A stretch of 48,558 nt of DNA. Origin: Hyphomicrobiales bacterium. Its GTDB lineage: Bacteria; Pseudomonadota; Alphaproteobacteria; Rhizobiales; CAJQND01. How positions within the stretch are numbered: position 1 is the stretch's first letter; every line of letters starts with the position of its first letter. Under the pieces are notes generated by a model that was not told where the DNA came from, made no database searches, and saw only the letters and a list, made by a program, of their open reading frames with translations. A program made the translations under genes and the position numbers. Below, one piece after another: positions 5,268 through 13,347 of this stretch. The DNA lies in NCBI GenBank assembly GCA_028285595.1, contig JANQOW010000161.1, positions 1 through 48,558 of the forward strand, given 5' to 3'.

Positions 5268-8237
5268 TTACCCAAAGGGCCCTTTCAATCCGAGCCGCTC
5301 CATCATAACCGCATATTTGTTGGAATTGCGGATCAAATCGGCGCCATGGCGTTCAATCAGCTCAGCCCGGCGGGCCGGCTCGTCAATGGCATCGATGGAG
5401 CCCCAGATGGCCGCAATATCCTCAGCCAGGTGGCGCAGCTCCGCGGTGGTCTGAGGGCTGTCGGACGCTGCTGCCAGCGCCTGGCCGGTCACCTTACCGA
5501 CGCCGGCCACGGTCTTGGCACCGCCGCTGGTGTAGCCGTCCGGCAGATCGCCTTTAAGGTTGGTCACCCGCTTATACTGGATGGCATCGAAGATCTGGTC
5601 CACCGCCTGCTTGGCGCCTTCCACGCGCGACAGATGCTCGGTATCAGCGGCCGCGTGCGGCAGAAGCTCCAGCTTGCCCTTGTGGCGTTTCTCCACGTCC
5701 AGATAAGGCACCATGGGCCCGGACAGGGCCCCGGTTTCAGAACACTTGAAGAGGTCGGCATCAATGCCGGCATAGCGCACCTTGCCGCTGTCCAGCGCCT
5801 TGTTCAGCGCCTCGCAGCAGACCACCTCGCCGCGGTCATAGTTCACCACCACAGCACCGTCGTTGAGATTGTTCAAAACCGCCTCGTTCACCAGCTCAGC
5901 ATTGGCAAAGCGCCCTGTGTCCGCAGAAACGGGGCCAAGGCCGGTGTGCGGGCTGATGAAGTCCGCGCCCTTGGCGGCATCTTCGGCGGTTTCGGCATAG
6001 TCGAAGCCCTCCGACATGATCCACTCTTTGTGAGCGGGCCGAGCGTAAACAGAGACGCTCATGCCAAAGGCCTGGGCAAGCTTCGCAACCTCCCGGCCGA
6101 TATTGCCATAGCCGATAATGGCCATGCGCTTGCCTTCCAGCTTTTCGGTGGGGAAGTCGCGCAACTGCTTGCCGGTGTCAAAGTCGCCGGCAACCACCAT
6201 CTCATGCATCTGGTCCACCGGCAGGTCGGGCGTGCGTTTCAGCAAGGCCTTCATGGTCATTTGTGCCGTAGCCCGGCTGTTGAAGCTGGGGGTATTCATC
6301 AGCGGTGCAGAGCCGCCATCTCCATTGCCGCCGCCCCAGGAGGCCGAACCCATATTGCCCGTGCCGGCCCCGATGCGCACACCCCCTTCGGCGAACTGGG
6401 CGCCTTCAGGGATGAAGGTCGCCGCAGCGATCAGGGCATCATATTGCCCCTGATCGGTTTGCGGCAGGATTTCCGCCTCCGTGCTGAGATCGGGCTGATA
6501 GAAGAAGTGGATCTTGCCCGCTTCCAGATCGGCGCCGTTGAGGCCGCCTTCGTGGAACACCCCACCCTTGGCTTCCACATAAGCCTTCACTTCGCTGTGG
6601 TCGGGATGGCCAGCAGTGTCGAACTTCAGGCCCACCAGATCAGCCACGAGCACTTTATAAGCGCGGTCGCCATCGTCCTGGCGATTGGCATCACCGGAGG
6701 AGGCGGACGCCGCAAACGTCTCGCCTTGCTCGGCGAGCAATTCTTCCAGCACAACAATCTTGGCCCGATGGTAGGCATATTCCAGGTTATCCAGCAGCGC
6801 CTCAATGTCTCCGTGGGGACGGATGCCGCCGATCCAGGCGCGGTAATCGCCCGGCGTGCCCGGGAACGCGTTCACGTAGCGCGCCACGTCGAGGCCCGCC
6901 TCGCGCTCGCCGTTGGGGTGGGTCAAGCCCTCATAGGCCAGGATCTGCTTGGAACGGGCAATGATGCGGTTGTGGAGGTCGGCATCGGTGATGTCCGGAT
7001 CTACCACCTTCAACAAGGTCACCGCAGCGCCCCGGCGCTCTTCCTTCGCCACGCCCAGTTCGAACAGGGGATGGGCGGCCACCCACTCATTGATGGTCTG
7101 GCGGTTCTTCACCGAGCGGGCATTAAGCGCGCTCACTGATCCCACGATTTTCTCCGAGCGCTGCAAGCCGAAGGTGGTTTCGGCAAAGGCGAGCGTGGAG
7201 TAGGTGTTGATGATGCCGCCTTGCATCTTGTGGCCGTCAGGATCGTAGATGGGGCCCAGCGCGGTGGACTTCTCTCCGGAGAGCGGACGCTTTGGGTCAG
7301 ACGGCACAACGATTTTCAGCTGCCGCGGAATGGCCCAGGCCGGGTCTTTCTGGTTCGCCTCGATCAGGTCCATGGCCTCCGGCGTGAAGGACGCCACAAG
7401 ATATCCGGAGATGCCGCCGATCGCCTTCTGGAACGGCATGAACATGCAGCATTTCGACATGAACTCCGACACCGTCTCCTCAGGCCAGGGCATGGCGCCC
7501 AGCATGGAGGTGGCATCGATCACGGCGTGGTGGTTGACCGGGTCGCGGTCGATCCACTCAAGCAGATTGGCAATGTCGCCATCGGTATAGGTGGTGGCGC
7601 CGGTGGTCTCGTGACCCACGCCGACGAACAGTTTGATGCCCATGGCGCTGAGCTCATCGGCTGTGGGGATCGTGCCTTCTTCGTCGCTGAAATGCAGGCG
7701 TGCCTCATCGCCGTTCTGGGAGAAGCGGTGCATCTCGATCATCTGCGCGCCCCAGGACTGGCGGAAGAAACCGCCGGCCATGGCCGCGTCCGATTCCGGG
7801 CGCGGTGTATCGACGAAAATGTGCTGGCCGGCATCGTTGGCGTTCATCATGTGCATGATGCAGACCGTAAAGCCGCTATGCCCGCCGCCGAGACCCACGG
7901 CCATCTTGTTCTTCTTCGGGAAGCCGAAATAGCGGTGGATCTCGCCCATCATGTCGAGCAGGATTTTGTCGGCCGGATAGCCGCGGTGCATGCTGCGGCC
8001 GATTTCTGCGGAGGTGAAGGCGCCGATCGGATTGTTATTATCGTCCAGCTTGCGGTAGTTCGCTTCCAGCCAGGCTTCAAACTCAAAGCGCATGCGCCGG
8101 CTGTCCACTTCATCAGCGGTCAGATCGGTGATCGGTCCCACGCCGAAAAACTGGTTGATGGTGCGTGTGGGCGGGCCCCCTGCTGTGGCCGCCAGGGAGG
8201 CTTCGCGCTGAGCCTTGAGGGTTTCGATTGTCGCCAT
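5268..8237 (-). CDS. SerC-like aminotransferase/SerA-like dehydrogenase fusion
   Basis: This 989-residue protein joins two enzyme types. Residues about 1-500 are a class V PLP enzyme resembling phosphoserine aminotransferase, with a QKAIGG motif whose lysine (about 271) should hold PLP, GLGGGHSGF near 115 and HETTGATTYT near 210. Residues about 520-890 are a D-2-hydroxyacid dehydrogenase: NAD-binding IIGYGNIGREVA near 708, Arg in NYDRGEVV near 800 and His in LLPHAAADTEH near 860. The usual catalytic Glu region is altered (DADLFKCSETG). No ACT domain is visible; a helical tail of about 100 residues ends the protein. I prefer the second ATG (8237), since GGAGG lies six bases upstream of it but directly abuts the first (8243). 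Genuine serC and serA genes lie at 21533-24338, so this is a paralogue with a different or specialised substrate. HAD phosphatase follows. Confidence 0.85.
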   Translation of the reverse strand: MATIETLKAQREASLAATAGGPPTRTINQFFGVGPITDLTADEVDSRRMRFEFEAWLEANYRKLDDNNNPIGAFTSAEIGRSMHRGYPADKILLDMMGEIHRYFGFPKKNKMAVGLGGGHSGFTVCIMHMMNANDAGQHIFVDTPRPESDAAMAGGFFRQSWGAQMIEMHRFSQNGDEARLHFSDEEGTIPTADELSAMGIKLFVGVGHETTGATTYTDGDIANLLEWIDRDPVNHHAVIDATSMLGAMPWPEETVSEFMSKCCMFMPFQKAIGGISGYLVASFTPEAMDLIEANQKDPAWAIPRQLKIVVPSDPKRPLSGEKSTALGPIYDPDGHKMQGGIINTYSTLAFAETTFGLQRSEKIVGSVSALNARSVKNRQTINEWVAAHPLFELGVAKEERRGAAVTLLKVVDPDITDADLHNRIIARSKQILAYEGLTHPNGEREAGLDVARYVNAFPGTPGDYRAWIGGIRPHGDIEALLDNLEYAYHRAKIVVLEELLAEQGETFAASASSGDANRQDDGDRAYKVLVADLVGLKFDTAGHPDHSEVKAYVEAKGGVFHEGGLNGADLEAGKIHFFYQPDLSTEAEILPQTDQGQYDALIAAATFIPEGAQFAEGGVRIGAGTGNMGSASWGGGNGDGGSAPLMNTPSFNSRATAQMTMKALLKRTPDLPVDQMHEMVVAGDFDTGKQLRDFPTEKLEGKRMAIIGYGNIGREVAKLAQAFGMSVSVYARPAHKEWIMSEGFDYAETAEDAAKGADFISPHTGLGPVSADTGRFANAELVNEAVLNNLNDGAVVVNYDRGEVVCCEALNKALDSGKVRYAGIDADLFKCSETGALSGPMVPYLDVEKRHKGKLELLPHAAADTEHLSRVEGAKQAVDQIFDAIQYKRVTNLKGDLPDGYTSGGAKTVAGVGKVTGQALAAASDSPQTTAELRHLAEDIAAIWGSIDAIDEPARRAELIERHGADLIRNSNKYAVMMERLGLKGPFG

Positions 8238-8555
8238 TTTCATCCTCCACGTATCCGCTTTCGCGGCATGGCGTGCGTCCTAATCCGGTGTGCACACCGG
8301 GCGGTCAGCCGCCAAATTTCTGTAAGCGCGTTCCCACTCGGTCCTGACGCGCGGGAGGCAAGATATTCTGACCTTTGGTGAAGTGAGGTCACGTAAGCGT
8401 CATCCTATTGCGTGGAAACGCCACCCACGGGCTGGAAGCCGCCGTGGGTACACCAGAAAATGGGTCACAAGGACTTTTCGTTTGACAAGCGCCAATAATA
8501 GAGCGTTCTGACGGGCTTCTTCTTGCAGACGGTGCAAACATCGGATCATGGCGCG
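8238..8555. other. Divergent intergenic region
   Basis: This gap of about 320 bases separates the minus-strand fusion gene from the plus-strand cysG. It should hold both promoters, but I find no convincing sigma-70 pair: TTGACA near 8484 has no well-spaced -10. A stable hairpin at 8423-8449 is the clearest structure. No coding region is evident. Confidence 0.5.
8423..8449. other. Two-part hairpin in cysG upstream region
   Basis: ACCCACGG (8423-8430) pairs with CCGTGGGT (8442-8449), an 8-bp stem. The loop can alternatively pair as GGCT-GGA-AGCC. It sits about 110 bases upstream of cysG. It has no T tail. It could be an operator or leader structure; function is unknown. Confidence 0.35.
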
Positions 8556-10001
8556 ATGGAACAGCTCCCAGTTTTCTACAATGTGAAAGGCCGCAAGGTG
8601 GTGGTCACCGGCGGGGGCACAGTGGCGGCCCGGCGCACGGAGATCTCCCTGCGCTCCGGTGCTCATGTGACGGTGTTTGCCGAAAGCTTGAGCGATGAGT
8701 TCCTTGAGTTTCGGGGCCGCGCAGATCTCACGCACGTGACGCGGGCGCCGGTTCTGGATGATCTCACCGATGCGGTCATCGCGTTCGGCGCCAGCGAAGA
8801 CGAAGCCATTGACGGGGCGCTCTATAAGCTGACCCGAAAGGCCGGCGTTCCCGCCAACATTGCCGATGTGCCCGAACAGTGCGATTTCATCATGGCTTCC
8901 ATCGTGGATCGCTCGCCCCTGGTCATTGCAGTGTCGTCCAGCGGCACCGCGCCCATTCTGTCGCGCATGATCCGCGCGCGGCTGGAGACCATGTTACCGG
9001 CAAGCTATGGGCGACTGGCAGAATTTGCCGGCCAGTTCCGCGAATTGGTGGCGCACAAACTCTCCAGCGGACTGGCGCGGCGCAAGTTCTGGGAGCGCAC
9101 CATTTATGGGCCAACGGCAGATCTTGTTCTGGCCGGCGATGAGACCAGGGCAGAGCAGCAGCTCAGATCGGAACTTCACGCCATGGTCCGCGAAGAGGAG
9201 GGCCGGCCGATCGGCCAGGTGTTCCTGGTGGGGGCTGGTCCCGGGGATCCGGATCTTCTGACTTTTAGAGCGCTGCGCCTGATGCAGCTGGCTGATGTGG
9301 TGGTGCATGACCGGCTGATCGGGGAGGGGGTCTTGAACCTGGTGCGGCGGGATGCCGAACGGGTCTATGTGGGCAAGCGCCCGCGCGATCACACTCTGCC
9401 GCAGGAAGAAATCAGCCAGCTTCTGGTGCGCCTCGCCAAAGAAGGCAAACGGGTGCTGCGGCTGAAGGGGGGTGATCCCTTCATCTTTGGGCGGGGCGGC
9501 GAGGAGATCGAAACCTTGGCGGCTGAAGGCGTGCCGTTCCAGGTGGTGCCAGGCATTACGGCGGCTTCAGGCTGTTCGTCGTACGCCGGCATCCCGCTCA
9601 CCCACCGCGACCATGCGCAGTCATGTGTGTTCGTCACGGCCCATGGCCGCGACGGTGTGATTGATCTGGACTGGACCTCGCTCCTCAGGCCGCGCCAAAC
9701 CGTCGCGATCTATATGGGGCTCGGCTCGCTGGACACGGTGACGGGGGAATTCATCGCCCGTGGAGCTGATAGAGATTTGCCGGCCGCCATTGTCGATAAC
9801 GGAACCCGCGCCAACCAACAGGTGATCACCGGAACCTTGGGAACCATCGCGGAATTGGCCGCTTCGGCGCAGGTTAAGGGTCCGGCATTGGTGATCATCG
9901 GCACGGTGGTGAGCTTGCGCGATCAGTTGCAGTGGTTCGAAGGAGAGACGTCCAACCCCAACTTGGCGGAGCGTTCAATCTCCACCGAGCTGCTCATCTA
10001 A
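8556..10001 (+). CDS. cysG: Siroheme synthase CysG
   Basis: The 481-residue protein is the trifunctional siroheme synthase. The N-terminal half is precorrin-2 dehydrogenase/sirohydrochlorin ferrochelatase, with the NAD motif VVVTGGGTVAARR near 15-27 and SSSGTAPILSRMIR near 128-141. The C-terminal half is uroporphyrinogen-III C-methyltransferase, with FLVGAGPGDPDLLTFRAL, YVGKR and RLKGGDPFIFGRGGEE. Together they convert uroporphyrinogen III to siroheme, the cofactor of sulfite and nitrite reductases. I chose ATG 8556, giving MEQLPVFYNVKG as in the family; an in-frame TTG at 8523 also exists. No cysI or cysH follows. The next gene is a persulfide dioxygenase-like enzyme that would make sulfite, a plausible functional link. 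Confidence 0.95.
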   Translation: MEQLPVFYNVKGRKVVVTGGGTVAARRTEISLRSGAHVTVFAESLSDEFLEFRGRADLTHVTRAPVLDDLTDAVIAFGASEDEAIDGALYKLTRKAGVPANIADVPEQCDFIMASIVDRSPLVIAVSSSGTAPILSRMIRARLETMLPASYGRLAEFAGQFRELVAHKLSSGLARRKFWERTIYGPTADLVLAGDETRAEQQLRSELHAMVREEEGRPIGQVFLVGAGPGDPDLLTFRALRLMQLADVVVHDRLIGEGVLNLVRRDAERVYVGKRPRDHTLPQEEISQLLVRLAKEGKRVLRLKGGDPFIFGRGGEEIETLAAEGVPFQVVPGITAASGCSSYAGIPLTHRDHAQSCVFVTAHGRDGVIDLDWTSLLRPRQTVAIYMGLGSLDTVTGEFIARGADRDLPAAIVDNGTRANQQVITGTLGTIAELAASAQVKGPALVIIGTVVSLRDQLQWFEGETSNPNLAERSISTELLI

Positions 10002-10028
10002 CTCACCAATACGTTAGACGTACTTGGA

Positions 10029-10063
10029 TTGAAGTGCTTCGCGCGTTCTATTATATTAGAGAA
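10029..10063 (+). promoter_or_regulatory. Promoter with overlapping palindromic operator
   Basis: TTGAAG (10029-10034), a 17-base spacer and TATATT (10052-10057) form a good sigma-70 promoter for the persulfide dioxygenase-like gene. The -10 lies inside an AT-rich imperfect palindrome, TTCTATTATATTAGAGAA (10046-10063), in which seven of nine base pairs are symmetric. Such a site could bind an ArsR-type repressor such as BigR, which controls related genes in other proteobacteria. No such regulator is encoded nearby. Confidence 0.5.
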
Positions 10064-10131
10064 GGCGAATATGTTGTCCTGACAGGCGTCTCCGCCCGGC
10101 GCGGCTTTGAACAAGAGAGAGATCGGTTTCG

Positions 10132-10995
10132 ATGATTCCCAACGTCAAAGGGTTCTTTGATTCAGCAACGAACACAATTAGTTACGTGGTCTCCGACTCG
10201 AAGACCAGCAAGTGTGCGATCATCGACACGGTGCTGGATTTCGATATGGCGGCCGGGCGGATCAGCTATGAATCGGCCGACGAAATCATCGATCATGTGC
10301 GCTCCAGCGACCTTGAGGTTGAATGGGTGATCGAAACCCATGTGCATGCCGACCACCTCTCTGCGGCGCCCTACATTCAAGAACAGCTCGGCGGTAAGCT
10401 CGGGATTGGCAAAAACATCACCGTGGTCCAGGAGGTCTTCGGCAAGGTGTTCAACGCCGGCACGGCCTTTGAGCGCGACGGCAGCCAGTTTGATGCGTTG
10501 TTTGAAGATGGCGACACTTTCACCGTCGGCAGCATGAATGCGTCCGTGATCCACACCCCGGGCCACACACCGGCTTGCCTCACTTATGTGATCGAGGATG
10601 CCGCTTTCACGGGCGACACCATCTTCATGCCGGACTTTGGCAGCGCCCGCTGCGATTTTCCCGGTGGCAGTGCGGAAGAGCTCTACAACTCGGTGCAGCG
10701 GATCTTTGAGTTGCCCGACGATACGGCGATCTTTGTTTGTCACGACTACAAGGCGCCGGGCCGTGATGAGTTTGCCTGGCAGACCACCGTGGGCGAGCAG
10801 AAAGCCAAGAACATCCATATGGGCGGCGGCGTGGCCTCCGATGAGTTTGTGAAAATGCGCGAAGAGCGTGATGCAAAGCTTGGCATGCCCAAGCTCATCC
10901 TGCCATCGATCCAAGTGAATATGCGCGGCGGCCACCTTCCGCCCGCAGAGGACGACGGCAATCAATACCTGAAGCTCCCAGTCAACCGCTTTTGA
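10132..10995 (+). CDS. Persulfide dioxygenase-like MBL-fold enzyme
   Basis: The 287-residue metallo-beta-lactamase-fold protein has the metal ligands THVHADH near 70-76, HTPGHTP near 142-148, TGDT near 162-165 and CHDY near 203-206. The IDTVLDFD start, SADEII, ETHVHADHLSAAPY and C-terminal KLILPSIQVNMRGG stretches resemble the longer (type II) persulfide dioxygenases, related to ETHE1 and to Blh of the BigR regulon. These are mononuclear iron enzymes that oxidise glutathione persulfide to sulfite in sulfide detoxification. There is no attached rhodanese domain. It follows cysG but has its own promoter-like sequence, and a sterol-desaturase-like gene follows 23 bases later. Fold is certain, reaction likely. 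Confidence 0.85.
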   Translation: MIPNVKGFFDSATNTISYVVSDSKTSKCAIIDTVLDFDMAAGRISYESADEIIDHVRSSDLEVEWVIETHVHADHLSAAPYIQEQLGGKLGIGKNITVVQEVFGKVFNAGTAFERDGSQFDALFEDGDTFTVGSMNASVIHTPGHTPACLTYVIEDAAFTGDTIFMPDFGSARCDFPGGSAEELYNSVQRIFELPDDTAIFVCHDYKAPGRDEFAWQTTVGEQKAKNIHMGGGVASDEFVKMREERDAKLGMPKLILPSIQVNMRGGHLPPAEDDGNQYLKLPVNRF

Positions 10996-11018
10996 GCGCC
11001 TGATCAGCGTCACACCCG

Positions 11019-11825
11019 ATGGAGAATGGCATCGAACATGAAGGTCTTATAAGGCTGAGTGTTTTCGCGGGCGTCTTTGCGATTATGGCGGCATTGGAGA
11101 TGTCCATGCCGCGCAAGGAGCGCACCGAGCCCGTGTCCCGCCGCTGGTTCACCAATATTGCTATTGTGGTGGTAGACACACTCGCCCTGCGCCTCTTGTT
11201 CCCCATCCTGGCCGTGGGCATGGCTGGCTACGCCACGGCGCAAGGCTGGGGCCTGTTTGCGCTTGTCGATCTTCCCTTTTGGTTTGAGGTGCTGATCTGC
11301 GCTGTTCTGTTGGACCTTGCCATCTATGGACAGCATGTGGCCTCCCACAAGATCCCTATTCTGTGGCGGGTGCACCAGATGCACCACGCCGACCGGGACA
11401 TTGACGTCACCACCGGTGCACGCTTCCACCCGGTGGAGATCATCCTCTCCATGCTCTACAAGTTCGTTGTGATCATTTTGCTTGGCGCCCCGGCGCTGGC
11501 GGTCTTCATCTTCGAGGTTCTCTTAAACGGCTCGGCCATGTTCAACCATGCCAACTGGCGCATGCCGCTTTGGCTCGACAAGATCGTGCGCACGGTGTTT
11601 GTGACGCCGGATATGCACCGGGTGCACCATTCCGTTCATCACCGCGAGACCGACAGCAATTACGGTTTCAATCTGTCCATCTGGGACCGTATGTTCGGCA
11701 CCTATATCGACCAGCCGCGCGACGGTCATGAAGGCATGACGATCGGTCTCACGCCCTTTCAGGACAGCAAGCCGTCCAACATTCTGTGGTGCCTGACATT
11801 GCCGTTTAAGGGCAAGAAACCTTGA
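11019..11825 (+). CDS. Sterol desaturase/fatty acid hydroxylase family protein
   Basis: The 268-residue integral membrane protein carries the diiron histidine clusters of the fatty acid hydroxylase superfamily: HVASH near 110-114, HQMHH near 122-126 and HRVHHSVHH near 204-212. At least four hydrophobic segments surround them (about 10-28, 46-70, 84-105, 145-172). The family hydroxylates or desaturates lipids at the membrane with molecular oxygen; the substrate here cannot be predicted. It starts 23 bases after the persulfide dioxygenase-like gene, so they are likely co-transcribed. Members of this family are often found near such genes, with no clear biochemical reason. It converges with pcaG. 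Confidence 0.88.
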   Translation: MENGIEHEGLIRLSVFAGVFAIMAALEMSMPRKERTEPVSRRWFTNIAIVVVDTLALRLLFPILAVGMAGYATAQGWGLFALVDLPFWFEVLICAVLLDLAIYGQHVASHKIPILWRVHQMHHADRDIDVTTGARFHPVEIILSMLYKFVVIILLGAPALAVFIFEVLLNGSAMFNHANWRMPLWLDKIVRTVFVTPDMHRVHHSVHHRETDSNYGFNLSIWDRMFGTYIDQPRDGHEGMTIGLTPFQDSKPSNILWCLTLPFKGKKP

Positions 11826-11849
11826 GTTTTCACACTCTTTGATTTTTCG

Positions 11850-12464
11850 TCAAATATCGAAAAATATGGTTTCCCGCTCACCCTGCAGGTGGATGTCGAA
11901 GGTGTAGGTATCGCCTTGCCGTTCAGCAATTAAAGTGGGCACGCGCACCTTATGTTCCAGGCGGGCAAGGATGGGGTCTTCCTGGTTGGCGGCTTCCTCG
12001 TCACCAAAGTACATGCGGGTGTTGAGGCCCAGATTGATGCCGCGCGCGACAATCCAAAAAGAGATGTGCGGGGCCTGATCGCGGCCATCTCCAAACGGCA
12101 CCCGGCCCGGCTTGATCGTCTGAAAGCTGAAGACGCCCGTTTCCAAATCAGTGGGCTGACGGCCCCACCCGGTGAAGTTCGGGTCTGCGGAACCTCTGAG
12201 CTCAGACGGGCTGTTGTAGAGGCCATTGGCGTCCGCCTGCCAAATCTCGATCAACGCATCCTTCAGCGGCGTGCCGGTCCCGTCGAACACACACCCGGTT
12301 ACGGTAATGCGCTCGCCTGAGGTTTTATCATTGACCATGGCGTGCCCCAGATCGTCCGGATACACCCCGGCCATTCCCAGAAAATTCGGCGTGCAGCCGA
12401 TATGCACGTAAGGCCCGGCGGTTTGGGAGGCGGATTCTTTCAACCTGTTGAGGGATTGGACCAT
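11850..12464 (-). CDS. pcaG: Protocatechuate 3,4-dioxygenase alpha subunit
   Basis: The 204-residue protein is the alpha chain of the intradiol dioxygenase that cleaves protocatechuate to 3-carboxy-cis,cis-muconate. It shows SASQTAGPYVHIG, ALIEIWQADANGLYNSP and the terminal beta-strand segment GDTYTFDIHLQGE. The alpha subunit lacks the full iron site, as expected, and forms the active site together with PcaH. I start it at ATG 12464 (MVQSLNRLKES), one base after the pcaH stop, which indicates translational coupling; an upstream in-frame start would overlap pcaH. No other beta-ketoadipate pathway gene is in the window. Confidence 0.94.
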   Translation of the reverse strand: MVQSLNRLKESASQTAGPYVHIGCTPNFLGMAGVYPDDLGHAMVNDKTSGERITVTGCVFDGTGTPLKDALIEIWQADANGLYNSPSELRGSADPNFTGWGRQPTDLETGVFSFQTIKPGRVPFGDGRDQAPHISFWIVARGINLGLNTRMYFGDEEAANQEDPILARLEHKVRVPTLIAERQGDTYTFDIHLQGERETIFFDI

Positions 12465-12465
12465 A

Positions 12466-13206
12466 TCAATTGCCCTCCAGTTTGTTCTCAAACGGGCCAG
12501 AGCGGCGTCCCCTCAGCACGATATCGAACTTATAGGCCCGTGCATCCATGGGGATGGTGTTCGCCATGTCGAGCGGCGCGATCAACTGCTCGATGGCGCG
12601 GGCATCGGAAATGGCGTTTACGATCGGGCAGAGCGGGATCAACGGATCGCCCTCGAAATACATCTGCGTAATCAGGCGCTGGGCAAAGCCGGCGCCAAAC
12701 AGGGAGAAATGAATGTGCGCCGGGCGCCAGTCATTGACCCCGTTGGGCCAGGGATAGGGGCCAGGCTTCACCGTGCGGAACTCATACGCCCCATCTTCAT
12801 TGGTGATGGTGCGCCCGCAGCCGCCGAAGTTGGGGTCGAGCGGGGCAATATAGCCCTCATTCTTGTGCCGGTAGCGGCCTCCGGCGTTGGCCTGCCACAC
12901 TTCGATCAAGGCGCCTGGAACGCCGCGCCCGCGCTCGTCCAGCACCCGGCCATGCACGATAATCCGCTCGCCCAGGGCACTTTCGCCGGGCTTGGCGAAA
13001 TTGCAGATCAGGTCATGATCCAGCTCACCCAAGATGTTATGGCCGAACACCGGGCCTGTGATTTCAGAGATTGTGTTGGGAAACGAAATCAACGCTTTCT
13101 GCGGCGAGCGCACGACGCTGGTCTTATAGTCCGGCGTATAGGCCTTGGGCTGCCAGCTGCGGTCGCGCGGAAAGAACGGACCGGTTTCCGGATTGAGGTT
13201 GCTCAT
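12466..13206 (-). CDS. pcaH: Protocatechuate 3,4-dioxygenase beta subunit
   Basis: The 246-residue beta chain carries the non-heme Fe(III) site: Tyr in [11 protein letters not shown], Tyr in [10 protein letters not shown], and the two His of [11 protein letters not shown]. Other family marks are [12 protein letters not shown] near the N-terminus and [12 protein letters not shown]. With PcaG it performs ring cleavage of protocatechuate, a central step of lignin-derived aromatic breakdown. Gene order pcaH then pcaG on the minus strand is standard. No PcaQ-type regulator or pcaBCD genes are adjacent, so the rest of the pathway must lie elsewhere. Confidence 0.95.
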   Translation of the reverse strand: MSNLNPETGPFFPRDRSWQPKAYTPDYKTSVVRSPQKALISFPNTISEITGPVFGHNILGELDHDLICNFAKPGESALGERIIVHGRVLDERGRGVPGALIEVWQANAGGRYRHKNEGYIAPLDPNFGGCGRTITNEDGAYEFRTVKPGPYPWPNGVNDWRPAHIHFSLFGAGFAQRLITQMYFEGDPLIPLCPIVNAISDARAIEQLIAPLDMANTIPMDARAYKFDIVLRGRRSGPFENKLEGN

Positions 13207-13347
13207 CGCTTATCTTTTGCTCATACGCTCTTGATGTTAAACCTAGGCCAGAGGCCCCCCAGCGCGCAACCACGTCTCCTGATGCACAAACCGTTGAGAG
13301 CTGCTGTGTGCCGTTTTTCCGCCGCGAAATGACTGTTATAACGCCGC

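Noticed and set aside
5097..7139. Long plus-strand open frame (680 codons) opposite the fusion gene
   Set aside because: It has no domain-like motifs and mirrors the codon pattern of the minus-strand gene, which shows clear PLP and NAD motifs. Long antisense frames are common in GC-rich DNA.
7221..8381. Plus-strand frame of about 386 codons opposite the aminotransferase half of the fusion
   Set aside because: No motif, no ribosome site and full overlap with a well-supported gene.
8484..8505. TTGACA with TAATAG as a cysG promoter
   Set aside because: The spacing between the two boxes is only about eight bases, far from the usual 16-18.
12448..13332. Plus-strand frame over pcaH
   Set aside because: Antisense to an unmistakable pcaH with its iron ligands; no motifs of its own.
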